Source of the DNA: Actinomadura alba
Lineage (GTDB): Bacteria > Actinomycetota > Actinomycetes > Streptosporangiales > Streptosporangiaceae
Assembly (NCBI RefSeq): GCF_014323705.1
Contig: NZ_JABVEC010000013.1
Coordinates: 150,849 to 214,848, forward strand
DNA: 64,000 nt
Direction of reading: 5' to 3'
In this document: in pieces, positions 53,588 through 63,523 of the stretch
Layout of the letters: each line of letters starts with the position of its first letter
Position numbering within the stretch: the stretch's first letter is position 1
Made by a program: the position numbers and the translations under genes
The notes under the pieces: generated by a model
The model's database searches: none
Told to the model about the DNA's origin: nothing
What the model saw: only the letters and a program-made list of their open reading frames with translations

Positions 53588-54438
53588 AGCGTCACATCGC
53601 CGTCGTCGCGCTCTCCGCGGCAACGCTCGGCCTGGTCACCCCTTCGGTGGCCTCGGCGGCGCGGCCGGACCGCAGCCCGGTGCGGCTCACGGCCACGCCG
53701 GAGCGGATCGAGGTCGTCGGGCTACCGTGCCTGCCCAGCTCGCTGCAGGTGGGCATGACCAACACCGGCACCGCCGACCTGTACGCCGACATGGAGCTCA
53801 CCGCTGAGCCGCCGGTGACGCTGGACCGCCAGGTGCTCTCCTCGTGGCTGCCGGCCCGGGACCCGGACTTCATGGTGTCGACCCGCGTCGGCGTGACGGT
53901 GCCCCGGGACGCCGAGTCCGGTGAGTACCAGGTCGAGCTGACCGTGGACCGCCAGGTGCTCGCCGTCCCAGTCGAGGTGCTGCCGCTGCCGCCCAAGGGC
54001 GCCGGCGACAACCTCGCCCTCGGCGAGCAGGCGAGCGCCTCGTCGACTCATGGCAACTTCGACGTCTGCGGCGCCGTCGACGGTAACAAGAACTCGAACG
54101 ACTGGGACACCCTCACCGGCTGGAACGACGCAACCAGAGGGGTGTTCCCGGACACACACCAGATCGCGCTGGCCGAGCCTGCGACGATCAGCCGGGTCGA
54201 GACGTACACGCTTGACTCGGCCCGCTACCCGGCCGCGCGATACGGCCTGCGCGACTTCGACGTCCAGGTGCGTGTGGACGGCGCCTGGCAGACGGTCCAC
54301 GAGGTGCGGGCCAACGTCGTCGGCCACGTGACGTCAACGTTCGACGCCGTCACCGCCGACGCGGTGCGCATCGTGGGGCTGGCCTCCAACAACGGCGACT
54401 ACTCGCGTCTCGTCGAGGTCGAGGTCTACTCCTCATGA
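53584..54438 (+). CDS. Secreted protein with F5/8-type C (discoidin-like) domain
   Basis: The 284-residue product has a Sec signal (KRHIAVVALSAATLGLVTPS VASA), a middle beta-rich region resembling alpha-galactosidase NEW3-type segments (VGMTNTGTADLYADMELTAE) and a C-terminal discoidin-like domain (NLALGEQASASSTHGNFDVC, VETYTLDSARYPAARYGLRD, DAVRIVGLASNNGDYSRLVE). It overlaps the PhoD gene by 4 nt. A likely role is binding carbohydrate or cell wall near the phosphatase. No catalytic motif is seen. Confidence 0.8.
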   Translation: MKRHIAVVALSAATLGLVTPSVASAARPDRSPVRLTATPERIEVVGLPCLPSSLQVGMTNTGTADLYADMELTAEPPVTLDRQVLSSWLPARDPDFMVSTRVGVTVPRDAESGEYQVELTVDRQVLAVPVEVLPLPPKGAGDNLALGEQASASSTHGNFDVCGAVDGNKNSNDWDTLTGWNDATRGVFPDTHQIALAEPATISRVETYTLDSARYPAARYGLRDFDVQVRVDGAWQTVHEVRANVVGHVTSTFDAVTADAVRIVGLASNNGDYSRLVEVEVYSS

Positions 54439-54559
54439 TCATGTTCCCTCGCGGTCTCCCAGCGACCGCGAGGGAACCTGATAATGGGAGGCAGTGATCC
54501 AGTCGCGGTAGCCGGCTCAATGGGGCGCAAGACCGCACACGAACATTAGGCTCTCGACC

Positions 54560-54873
54560 GTGGTGAATTCGGATGCCGCCTTGCCGCTGGCGGGACTGGA
54601 TCGGGTCGACTGGAACAGGCTGCTGGACGGCTGCGGTGACGTCCATGAAGTCCCCTTGCTGCTGGTGGGGCTATGGGGGCACGACGACTTGTCCTATCAG
54701 CGGTACCACGGGCACTGGGGGACCCGTTCTCTGGATGAACTGGAGGAACGCTGCCGTCCCGCCAGCGGACCGCCACGGCGGTGCACGTCGCGCTAGCCCA
54801 TCTCCCCGAGCGGATCGACGCGGACACGATTCACGCTCTTGACGAGCTGCTACGCGACGAACTCCCGCAATAG
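54560..54873 (+). pseudogene. Small protein gene with a frameshift, unknown (possible immunity-type)
   Basis: A GTG-started frame encodes VNSDAALPLAGLDRVDWNRL and later SYQRYHGHWGTRSLDELEER. Near 54749 the natural continuation moves to another frame: TATAVHVALAHLPERIDADT, then IHALDELLRDELPQ and TAG at 54871. Joined, the product would be ~104 residues and helical, loosely like HEAT-type proteins found beside toxins. A sequencing error is possible. No clear family is recognised. Confidence 0.5.
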
Positions 54874-54971
54874 CGGGACGTTCGGCCGACGGTCACGCTG
54901 ACGTGGATCGGGTCTGTCAATCATGCAGTCGGCCAGGATTCCCCGTGATCTTTATCTAGGAGGGTGCTTCG

Positions 54972-55871
54972 ATGCGTGGTGACGTTTTGATGGCGGAGAC
55001 GATCGCGCATGTCGCATCCGATAAGGAATATAGCATCTGCGCGCGTTCGTGGTTTGAGGCCGTGCTTACTGGTGGACTGTCTGAACTTCACGAGGAATTG
55101 CGGCAAGAGCCAAGGCTGAACAAACCCCAAGACGATGAATCTCCATGGGGAGACTCTTGCACTCTATGGGGTGCTATGAGCGTGCATCAAAAGCCTACGA
55201 GCGGCGGGCGACTTTCGTTGTATTCCATAGGCGCTTGGGAAAAGTTCCTTAAAGGACTCTCTCGCGGACCGCACTACGCTAAACTTGAGATGTCGCCCTT
55301 GGATGTCAACGGTAAGCCAGAGTCGAAAATAGCACGAATAAGTGTTGAACGATTGCGCGACGACCCGGAATGGGTGCATTTTAGCGCCATCGCGAATCAG
55401 TCTTTTCTAAACTGGCAAGAATCGCCAAAGCGGCAAAATGACTGGGCATCTCTCGTTCAAGGCCAAGCGGAAGTGCAACGCAGTAGCTTTGGAAATGTAA
55501 CCAACGATGATATTGGTAATCAGACCGCACTAGAAGCGATTCTCCCTCATTCGGTTTGGGATACTATACTCAATAGCCGTCAAGAGCTCAGAGGTTATTC
55601 ATGGGTGACAATATGTGCGGCGGAGATAGCGGAGCGATTGGGGGGTGTCGACGTTCTGCGCAGGACGGGAGCATTTTACGAGGTGACTAAACTATCTTAC
55701 GGTGGGCTATTTCTCCGTGCAACTCCTGCGCTTAATGAATACGACGATGTTGCAGTTCGTAAAGTGTTTGAAGCGCTTGCTCCTGTTCTTCTGTCTGGGC
55801 GAACCGAACGAATCAGGGGCTACGAGCATCTCAAGTTGGTCTATAATGTCGACGCTGCGGACTACCGCTGA
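54972..55871 (+). CDS. Low-GC gene, unknown function; possible type VI-immunity-like protein
   Basis: The 299-residue product is encoded in DNA visibly poorer in G and C than all its neighbours (many AT-ending codons, several TTA), a sign of recent acquisition. AGGAGGG lies 6 nt before the ATG, so it is probably expressed. The C-terminal half reads GYSWVTICAAEIAERLGG, then GAFYEVTKLSYGGLFLRATP and EYDDVAVRKVFEALAPVLLS. By memory this resembles DUF3396-type immunity proteins, but I am not sure. There is no signal peptide or membrane segment. No toxin partner is seen. Confidence 0.7.
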   Translation: MRGDVLMAETIAHVASDKEYSICARSWFEAVLTGGLSELHEELRQEPRLNKPQDDESPWGDSCTLWGAMSVHQKPTSGGRLSLYSIGAWEKFLKGLSRGPHYAKLEMSPLDVNGKPESKIARISVERLRDDPEWVHFSAIANQSFLNWQESPKRQNDWASLVQGQAEVQRSSFGNVTNDDIGNQTALEAILPHSVWDTILNSRQELRGYSWVTICAAEIAERLGGVDVLRRTGAFYEVTKLSYGGLFLRATPALNEYDDVAVRKVFEALAPVLLSGRTERIRGYEHLKLVYNVDAADYR

Positions 55872-56894
55872 TTGCAGGCTGCGAGCCTTCCTATGAACGT
55901 TGCTTAACCCCGTCGGTGCCGACAGCGCGACGAGCGGGACCGGCCGGGCACACGATCCCCAAAATGTCCGCAGACACCGTGACGCGGAGCACGAGTTGCG
56001 CGCTGGCTGATGTCCGTGGTTGCTCGGATGCCGTTGATCATACTTCTGCGCGCGTCACAGGGATGATCGCGACCGTCGGAGGAAGGTCCAAAACGCATGC
56101 GTTATGCGCCGGCCGATGTCGCTATCGATAGCCGGGTCGTGAGTGTCGTAGGCGTCGACTCCAGATGACAACCGGCGCACGCTGGCTGTGCTCAACGGGT
56201 GAATGATTCGTTGGGCCTGCCTTGACGCTTGGGATCGAGTCGGGCGTTCATGTCGTGCGCCCTGGGCGCTAGGTCGGCGGGACCGGCGCGACCGGCGCGT
56301 GGTTACCCCCAACCACGTGTGGAGGGGGAGGCGGATCCCAAGTGAGGCGACCGCCCAGGGCGTCACGAGATACATGATCGACGATTTTGGCAGGGTTTAC
56401 CTCGGATTCTGCCCATCCGGTGCCAGGGCGCAGGACGGTACCGAATCATGCATTCGCCTTGCCGAGCGGCGGCGCATCATCGGGAACATCATCATGGAGT
56501 CGGAGTCGCGCAGGTTCGAACCCTGTGGGGGGAAGCCACACAGATGGGACCGGGCGCGACCTGCATGTTTGTGACAGCGAGCTGGTGATCGACGGATGTT
56601 TCCGGTCGGCTGACGGCTGGCGACGCATCCGCTCAGGGGTCCCCTCTGTGTCAAGGAGCCGTGCTGAGGGCGGTCGTAGGCTGTGTGGTGGCGGGTCCGG
56701 GAAGGGGCTTGTCCGAAGTGTCGGCGTGGGGATGTGAGCCGGCCGTGCTGGAGTCAGTAGTCGCTCCCCGGTGTCCTCTTGGGCCCGTCATCGGATGCAT
56801 GAGGGTGTCGTCGGCCATGTGCCGGTAGACGATGTCGGAGAGTCGGTGTTTGAGGCACCGCATCGTCCATTGACGTCTTGCCTTTGGGTCGCTG
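55872..56894. other. About 1-kb region without a supported gene
   Basis: Open frames occur on both strands but lack ribosome sites and show no recognisable family. GC is mixed, partly lower on the left next to the low-GC gene. A tRNA-like T-arm is present at 56511-56527. The region may be decayed or mobile-element-derived DNA. Confidence 0.45.
56511..56527 (+). other. tRNA-like T-arm, possible attachment-site remnant
   Basis: GCAGG-TTCGAAC-CCTGT forms a 5-bp stem with a canonical T-loop (one G:U pair). No matching acceptor, D or anticodon arms are found upstream. It could be the 3' end of a tRNA left by an integration event near the low-GC gene, or chance. Confidence 0.35.
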
Positions 56895-57842
56895 TCACGT
56901 GAGCTCGGGGTGCGGAGGAGAATGTGTGCCTTCCGACCTATCCCATTTGGCCAGGGCCGGAAGGTCCGGCTGCCGTAGCGCGTCCAGCACCATGTTCACC
57001 GCCGCTCGTGGCGGAGAGCCGCGCCGTACCACCGCTGTGATCGTGCGGTTCACCGGTGCCGCCAGCTCGCGCGTCACCACCCGGTACCGCCGGTCGACCG
57101 CCAAGCCCGGCAGCAGGGCGATCGACAGACCGGCCTCGACGTGCTGCAGCGTCATCATGTAGTTGCTGAAGCGGCACACCACCCGCGGTTCGAACCCCGA
57201 CTCGCGGCACAGCCGCAGCGTCAGGTTCGCCATGTACGACTGCGGCATGTCGAGCGCCCACTGTTCATCGGCGTAGGCCGCGAGGTCCGCGAGCCCGCGC
57301 GGTGCCGGGTGGTCCGGCGATGCCACCAGCACGATCGGATCGGTCGTGAGCGGCACGATGTCGAGGTCCGGGCCCAGCGGCAGCTCGACGAAGTCGGTGG
57401 TCGTGATGATGACGTCGGCGTCACCACCGCGCAGGGCCGGGATGCTCTCATGCGGCTCCAGTTCCAGCAGTTCGACGTCCAGGTGTGAGAACGTGCCGGC
57501 GAGCCGGGTCACCGCGGGCACCGCAAGGGTGTGGATCGCGCTCTGGAACGCGCCCAGCCGCACCAGGCCGACCGGCTCCTCGCCGAGGCTGCGCAGCTCG
57601 GCCTCGACGGCGTCCATGTGGTCGAGGATCGCCCGCGACCGCCGCGCCAGGATAAGCCCGGCCTGGGTGAGCCGCACCCGGCGGCCGGTGCGTTCGAGCA
57701 GGTGGGTACGGGTCTCGACTTCGAGCAACGCGAGCTGCTGCGACACGCTCGACGCGCTCAGGTTGGCGGCCTGCGCCACCGCGCGGACCGTGCCCAGGTT
57801 CTCGAGCAGGCTCAGCAGCCGCAGCCGCCATGGGTTCAGCAT
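56895..57842 (-). CDS. dgdR: LysR-type regulator, DgdR-like
   Basis: The 315-residue regulator starts MLNPWRLRLLSLLENLGTVR, has the winged HTH (AQAANLSASSVSQQLALLEV) and a LysR substrate-binding domain with GDADVIITTTDF and LTTDPIVLVASPDHP. It is divergent from a 2,2-dialkylglycine decarboxylase-like gene, as dgdR and dgdA are in Burkholderia cepacia. The 87-bp gap holds a perfect dyad. The name rests on this gene order and general similarity; the inducer is presumably a dialkylglycine such as 2-aminoisobutyrate. Confidence 0.85.
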   Translation of the reverse strand: MLNPWRLRLLSLLENLGTVRAVAQAANLSASSVSQQLALLEVETRTHLLERTGRRVRLTQAGLILARRSRAILDHMDAVEAELRSLGEEPVGLVRLGAFQSAIHTLAVPAVTRLAGTFSHLDVELLELEPHESIPALRGGDADVIITTTDFVELPLGPDLDIVPLTTDPIVLVASPDHPAPRGLADLAAYADEQWALDMPQSYMANLTLRLCRESGFEPRVVCRFSNYMMTLQHVEAGLSIALLPGLAVDRRYRVVTRELAAPVNRTITAVVRRGSPPRAAVNMVLDALRQPDLPALAKWDRSEGTHSPPHPELT

Positions 57843-57853
57843 TCGCTCATTGT

Positions 57854-57872
57854 TGTTCGGTTTTACCGAACA
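57854..57872. promoter_or_regulatory. LysR-type operator (dyad) between dgdR- and dgdA-like genes
   Basis: TGTTCGGT (57854-57861) and ACCGAACA (57865-57872) are perfect complements spaced by TTT. The dyad includes a T-N11-A core typical of LysR sites. It lies 12 bp from the regulator start and 57 bp from the enzyme start, suited to autorepression and activation. Confidence 0.8.
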
Positions 57873-57890
57873 GGACAGCCGGAATTGTGA

Positions 57891-59267
<1,377 letters not shown>

Positions 59268-59348
59268 TACCCGTTCGTGGCCCGGGAGCGGGAACGAGGG
59301 CGCCGCCTTTGGCGAGGGGGCGGGCATGGATGGTGTGATGGTGCGTAT

Positions 59349-59372
59349 GCGTGTCAGGCAGGGCTGACACGC
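59349..59372. terminator. Stem-loop between convergent genes
   Basis: GCGTGTCAG (59349-59357) and CTGACACGC (59364-59372) are perfect complements around a 6-nt loop. It lies between the ends of the dgdA-like and erythromycin-esterase-like genes. Confidence 0.7.
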
Positions 59373-59381
59373 TTACGCCTG

Positions 59382-60557
59382 TCAATCCAGCCTGACAGCT
59401 TCCTCCAGCCTGACAGCCTCCTTGAGGAAGACGACACCGTCGACCGTGTCGAGCTGGGCCGGGTCCAGCGGGAAATAGGCGAAATCGTGGGAGATGCGCG
59501 GGGCGGGCTTCGTGATGGCCTCGGCCAGGCGGCGGGCGTCGATGAGGGAGTGGTCCCACGGGAGCGTGGACAGGATGCCCTCGACGGTGTCCGGGGGCGG
59601 GGTGTTGTCGCCCGTCGTGCCGAAGGCGGAGGCCAGGAAGGCGTACCGGTCGCCCAGGTGCGTCCCGGTGATCGCCCCCGCGCTCCACCACTCCAGCAGC
59701 AGGTCGCCGAGCGGCATGAAGCTCTTGTTCCGCTGCAGGTGGAGGTTGTGGGCGAAGACCAGGACGGGGCCGTGCTCGGCGACGGCACGCAGGTTGGCGG
59801 CCATCATCGCGTCCCGCAGTCCCGACAGCCTGGCTATCCGGGCCGGGGACGTGTCGGCCATCCAGTGGTGGTAGCGGAGCAGGCCGGTGGCCGTGCGCCC
59901 GTACAGTGCCGCCCGCTCCCTGTCCTGCGCGCTCAGCCGCGGCGCCTGAGTGTCGAGCAGCGCCACCAGGTCGTCGGCGAGCAGCCGCAGCCGCTGGGCG
60001 TCGGCGGACTGGCCGATCGACTGGGACGGGTCCATGACCGTGGCCTCGTTCGTCCACCGGTCGTCCGGGCCGAGCAGTGCGTCGAGGGTTTCTCTGGTGC
60101 AGGGGAGCGGGCCGTCGAGGAGGGCGTAGAGGGTGGTGAGCGCCTGGCGCGGGCTCTCGGCCCAATACTCCAGCGGGCCGTCGAAGCCGAAGAACCGGAG
60201 CTTTTCGTCATGCTCCTCGTTGTAAGCGCGCATCCAGCGCACGAGCTCGCGGTTGGCCGGGGACGTGCCGAAGCGGTGGCTGAAGCCGCGTTCCATGACG
60301 TCATCGAGCGTGCCCGCGCCCATCGTGATGTAGTCGTCCACCACGAGGCCCATGAGACAGTCGCTCTCGATGGCGAACGACCGGTAGCCCTCGTGCTCGA
60401 CCAGATGCCGGAAGATCTCGTTGCGCAACTCGCCCAGCTCCCCCACGAAGTGCCTGGCCTCGCCCAGGCCGAGCAGCAGGGGCTTGGCGGGAAGCGACCG
60501 GAGGAACGCCGAGACGCCCGCGCCGTCAAGCGGCCGGGCCGTGCCCTTGATGTCCAT
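59382..60557 (-). CDS. Erythromycin esterase (Ere)-like hydrolase
   Basis: The 391-residue protein belongs to the erythromycin esterase/succinoglycan-biosynthesis superfamily: LGLGEARHFVGEL contains the proposed catalytic His, followed by FAIESDCLMGLVVDDYI, MRAYNEEHDEKLRFFGFDGP and VLVFAHNLHLQRN. EreA/EreB open macrolide lactones, but many members have unknown substrates and not all confer resistance. Divergent from a double-MerR gene with dyads in between. The C-terminus contains a short tandem repeat (EAVRLEEAVRL) from an 18-bp duplication. I start at MDIKGTARP. Confidence 0.85.
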   Translation of the reverse strand: MDIKGTARPLDGAGVSAFLRSLPAKPLLLGLGEARHFVGELGELRNEIFRHLVEHEGYRSFAIESDCLMGLVVDDYITMGAGTLDDVMERGFSHRFGTSPANRELVRWMRAYNEEHDEKLRFFGFDGPLEYWAESPRQALTTLYALLDGPLPCTRETLDALLGPDDRWTNEATVMDPSQSIGQSADAQRLRLLADDLVALLDTQAPRLSAQDRERAALYGRTATGLLRYHHWMADTSPARIARLSGLRDAMMAANLRAVAEHGPVLVFAHNLHLQRNKSFMPLGDLLLEWWSAGAITGTHLGDRYAFLASAFGTTGDNTPPPDTVEGILSTLPWDHSLIDARRLAEAITKPAPRISHDFAYFPLDPAQLDTVDGVVFLKEAVRLEEAVRLD

Positions 60558-60560
60558 ACC

Positions 60561-60578
60561 TTCAACGGTATCGTTGAA
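60561..60578. promoter_or_regulatory. Inverted repeat between Ere-like and MerR-type genes
   Basis: TTCAACG (60561-60567) and CGTTGAA (60572-60578) flank GTAT, directly in front of the Ere-like start. It may be the binding site of the divergent MerR-type regulator. Confidence 0.55.
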
Positions 60579-60648
60579 CACTCAGTGTAAACTTTTCCCT
60601 GGAAACCCCTGCTCTCATCGCGATGGACCTTCAATCGGTGATGCATCC

Positions 60649-61332
60649 ATGAGGCCAGTGGACCTGGCGCGCGAGCATGGCCTGTCCACCCAGGCGATCA
60701 GGAACTACGAGGACGCCGGCATCCTGCCCGCCGCCGAACGCACCGTCCACGGCTATCGCACCTACACGCCGCTGCACGCGCAAGCCCTGCGCGCGTTCCT
60801 CGCTCTCGTGCCCGGGCACGGTCACCAGACGGCCATGTCGATCATGCAGACGGTCAACCGGGGTGCCACCGAGGACGCGCTGCGGCTCATCGACGAGAGC
60901 CACGGCCAACTCCTCGACGACCGCCGCACCCTCCAGGCCGTCGAAGCCGCGCTCCGCGATCTGGCGCCCGTGCCGCAGGAGCGCGGCGACACGTTCATCG
61001 GCCCCTTGGCCAGGAGCCTCGGCATCCGCCCTGCCACCCTGCGCAAATGGGAGAACGCCGGGCTGGTCCGGCCGCGCCGCGATCCGCAGACGGGCTACCG
61101 GATCTACGGCGCGGCCGACGTACGGGACGTCCGGCTGGCCCACCAGCTCAGGCGGGGCGGCTACCTGCTGGAGCAGATCGCCCCGCTGATCGCTCAGGTC
61201 CGCTCCGCCGGCGGCGTCGCCCCGCTGGAGTCGACCCTGCGCGACTGGCAGGCCCGCCTGTCCGCCCGGGGTCGCGCCATGCTCAAGGGCGCCGCCGACC
61301 TGGACGCGTACCTCCGCGCCCGCGAACCCTGA
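60649..61332 (+). CDS. MerR-type regulator with two HTH domains (TioE-like)
   Basis: The 227-residue protein has two MerR DNA-binding domains in one chain: residues ~2-70 (DLAREHGLSTQAIRNYEDAG, YRTYTPLHAQALRAF) and ~118-190 (LARSLGIRPATLRKWENAGL, GYRIYGAADVRDVRLAHQLR). Standard MerR proteins have one HTH and dimerise, so a single chain may bind a full operator. It is divergent from the Ere-like gene, its likely target. No metal-binding cysteines are present, pointing to an organic ligand. Confidence 0.85.
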   Translation: MRPVDLAREHGLSTQAIRNYEDAGILPAAERTVHGYRTYTPLHAQALRAFLALVPGHGHQTAMSIMQTVNRGATEDALRLIDESHGQLLDDRRTLQAVEAALRDLAPVPQERGDTFIGPLARSLGIRPATLRKWENAGLVRPRRDPQTGYRIYGAADVRDVRLAHQLRRGGYLLEQIAPLIAQVRSAGGVAPLESTLRDWQARLSARGRAMLKGAADLDAYLRAREP

Positions 61333-61516
61333 GGCCGAGTCACGCCCACCGCAGGAAACGGCATGGCCACGGAAGGAAACCATGCATGAATGACGGGGGC
61401 ATTTCGCCTGATCAATGGTTCAGCAGCCGATCAAAAGCAGCAGGTCGCCGTCGAGGTCAGGAGGCTGGCGTCCAGTCCAGGGTTCGTGGGCGGCGGCCGT
61501 CCGGCGCGCAGCGAGG

Positions 61517-62083
61517 CTAGACGAGCCGCTCCACGGCGCGGGCGACGAGGTCGTCGGCCTCCTGCTCGGAGTACACCTCCGGCAGCGTGAGGCGCTCGAC
61601 GATCAGCCAGTTCAGCGCCATGTGCAGCAGCCGCACTGAGGTCGCGTCACCGGGCAGCCCGGACGCCCGGTGGCCGGCGACGTTGGCATCGACGTCGGCG
61701 CGCACGCTCCGCGTCAGCACCGCCCGCAGTTCGGGACGCCGTGTCGCCTCCAGCCGCAGTTCCAGCAGCGCCAGGTATCCCGTCCGGAAACCGGCGACCC
61801 GGCGGACGGTCTCGCGCATCACTTCGGCGAACTTCTCCCGGTCCTGCGCGCCCTCCAGGTGGCGGGCGACGGTCTCCTCGTCCGGCTGGAGGCGCTCGTA
61901 GACGCGCGCGCCGACCTGGGTGAACAGGTCGTCGCGGCTGGCGAAGTAGTTGGACGCCGTCCCCGGCGGGACCTGTGCCGCGCCGTCCACCGCCCGGAAG
62001 GTCAGGCCCCGCGCGCCCTGCTCGGCCAGCACCTCGATGGCGGCGTCGATGAGCGCCGCCCTCCTCTCGGCGTTCCTGCGCAT
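61517..62083 (-). CDS. TetR-family regulator
   Basis: The 188-residue protein has the TetR HTH at its N-terminus (ALIDAAIEVLAEQGARGLTF, VDGAAQVPPGTASNYFASRD) and an all-helical ligand domain. I start at MRRNAERR; upstream codons of the open frame are not supported. It is divergent from the dihydrofolate-reductase-fold gene, and two AGTACT-centred boxes lie between them. It probably represses that gene and itself. Confidence 0.9.
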   Translation of the reverse strand: MRRNAERRAALIDAAIEVLAEQGARGLTFRAVDGAAQVPPGTASNYFASRDDLFTQVGARVYERLQPDEETVARHLEGAQDREKFAEVMRETVRRVAGFRTGYLALLELRLEATRRPELRAVLTRSVRADVDANVAGHRASGLPGDATSVRLLHMALNWLIVERLTLPEVYSEQEADDLVARAVERLV

Positions 62084-62104
62084 GGTTGACACCACTCCAC
62101 TTGT

Positions 62105-62139
62105 AGTACTAACGTTCAAGCAACTTCGTCTATAGTACT
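62105..62139. promoter_or_regulatory. Paired AGTACT boxes, putative TetR operators
   Basis: The sequence TAGTACT occurs at 62104-62110 and 62133-62139, centres 29 bp apart, in the 73-bp gap between the TetR gene and the DHFR-fold gene. Each core AGTACT is palindromic. Spacing and position fit two operator sites overlapping both promoters. Confidence 0.6.
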
Positions 62140-62156
62140 TCAAATGGAGTGGTCAT

Positions 62157-62750
62157 ATGCGCAAGCTCGTCTACTACATCGGCGTGTCCATCGATGGCCG
62201 CATCGCGGGCCCCGGCGGGGAGGCGGACTTCTACCCGGTCGGCGGGGGCGAGGCCGCCGCCGCGTACATGGCCTGGGTCAACGCGCGCTATCCCGAGACT
62301 GTTCCCACGCAGTACCGTCCGCACGCCGGCCTCGTGGACGTCCCCAACAGGCGCTTCGACACCGTCCTGATGGGGCTGAACACCTACCGGGCCGTGCTCG
62401 ACCAAGGGATCAGCAGCCCGTACGCGCACCTGCGGCAGTACGTCGCCTCCAGCTCCCTGGACCGCATCGACGACCCGGCGGTGGAACTGGTGCGCGACTC
62501 CGCCGCGCTCGTCCGGGACCTCAAGCGCGAGGACGGGCTGGACGTCTGGCTCTGCGGCGGCGGAGGGCTGGCCGCCTCGCTGCTGCCCGAGATCGACGAA
62601 CTGATCGTCAAGAGCTATCCCGTGGTGGCGGGCGCGGGCCCCGCCCTCGTCGATGGTGGCTTCCGTCCCACCGCGCTCACCCCGACCGACCGCAGGTCGT
62701 TCCCGAACGGAGCCAGTATCACCTGGTACGCGAGGCGGGCCGGCGCTTAA
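62157..62750 (+). CDS. Dihydrofolate reductase-fold (RibD C-terminal-like) reductase
   Basis: The 197-residue protein starts KLVYYIGVSIDGRIAGPGGE and contains DTVLMGLNTYRAVLDQG, LDVWLCGGGGLAASLLPEID and IVKSYPVVAGAGPAL, the pattern of the YwjB/RibD-C group of DHFR-fold NADPH reductases. These are mostly of unknown substrate and are often controlled by a divergent TetR gene, as here. It is not a canonical folate DHFR. Confidence 0.88.
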   Translation: MRKLVYYIGVSIDGRIAGPGGEADFYPVGGGEAAAAYMAWVNARYPETVPTQYRPHAGLVDVPNRRFDTVLMGLNTYRAVLDQGISSPYAHLRQYVASSSLDRIDDPAVELVRDSAALVRDLKREDGLDVWLCGGGGLAASLLPEIDELIVKSYPVVAGAGPALVDGGFRPTALTPTDRRSFPNGASITWYARRAGA

Positions 62751-62866
62751 CCCTTGGGCGGCTCGATCCCGCGTTCGCGGATCTTGGCGCCAGTCGGTAA
62801 ACGTGCCCGGTCACCACAGTGAGAAGGCCGCGCCGCCTGATACCTGGTGGCTCTCGGCCACGCCGT

Positions 62867-63292
62867 TCAATGCGACGTGCTGGAGATGGCCTCCACCAGC
62901 TCGCCGACCTTGTCCTCTGGCAGCTTCGCCGCGAGGTCGGCCTGGCTGATGATGCCGACCAGGTTCTCGTTGTCCAGTACGGGCATGCGGCGGATCCTGT
63001 GCTCGGCCATCTGGTGCAGTACTTCATCGACGTCCGTGTTCACGTCGACCCACCACACCGCGGCTTCACCGATGAGGTCGCCGGCCTTGACCTCGGCCGG
63101 GTTCCTGCCCTTCGCGATCGCCTTCACCACGATGTCACGGTCGGTGATGATGCCCTTCAGCCGGTTGTCGCCACCGCAGACCGGCATGGCACCAATGTTC
63201 AGCTCGGCCATCCGCCGCGCGGCGTTCGTGAGAGTCTCGTTGATCCCCAGGCACTCGCACCCAGAATGCATGATGTCACGGGCCGTAGTCAT
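62867..63292 (-). CDS. Hypoxic-response CBS-domain protein (Hrp1-like)
   Basis: The 141-residue protein starts MTTARDIMHSGCECLGINET and has two CBS motifs (residues ~8-60 and ~75-130), including GIITDRDIVVKAIAKG and IRRMPVLDNENLVGIISQAD. It closely resembles Mycobacterium tuberculosis Hrp1 (Rv2626c), a secreted or surface protein of the DosR dormancy regulon. GAGAGGGG precedes MTTARD. It is divergent from a DUF1876 gene whose upstream region has DosR-like boxes, so oxygen- or nitric-oxide-responsive control is likely. Confidence 0.88.
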   Translation of the reverse strand: MTTARDIMHSGCECLGINETLTNAARRMAELNIGAMPVCGGDNRLKGIITDRDIVVKAIAKGRNPAEVKAGDLIGEAAVWWVDVNTDVDEVLHQMAEHRIRRMPVLDNENLVGIISQADLAAKLPEDKVGELVEAISSTSH

Positions 63293-63435
63293 AGCTGCCC
63301 CTCTCATTAGTCCCCTCTATTCGGATTACTGCTCAATCCAGACGAATGCGAAACTTATCCAAAAGCAGCCTTGACCTGCGTGTTCAAGCATCGCTCTGTC
63401 CCTACCGGCATCGGGGCTGAGACGCATCGGGCGAC

Positions 63436-63474
63436 AGGGGCCTTCTGCCCCTAACGCCAGGGCCCCCGGTCCCT
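63436..63474. promoter_or_regulatory. Two DosR/DevR-like dyads
   Basis: AGGGGC-N5-GCCCCT (63436-63452) is a perfect dyad. AGGGCCC-CC-GGTCCCT (63459-63474) is a near-perfect one of the GGGxCC/GGxCCC type used by DosR-family regulators. Both lie 50-90 bp upstream of the DUF1876 start, inside the divergent region shared with the Hrp1-like gene. Confidence 0.6.
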
Positions 63475-63523
63475 GTGCCAGGGGAAACGCGGTCCAGGAG
63501 GCTGGGGGAGGGAGGTGAACGTC

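Noticed and set aside
56203..56737. Overlapping plus-strand frames of 116-123 codons in the 1-kb gap
   Set aside because: No ribosome site and no coding-like pattern; two frames overlap each other without reason to prefer one.
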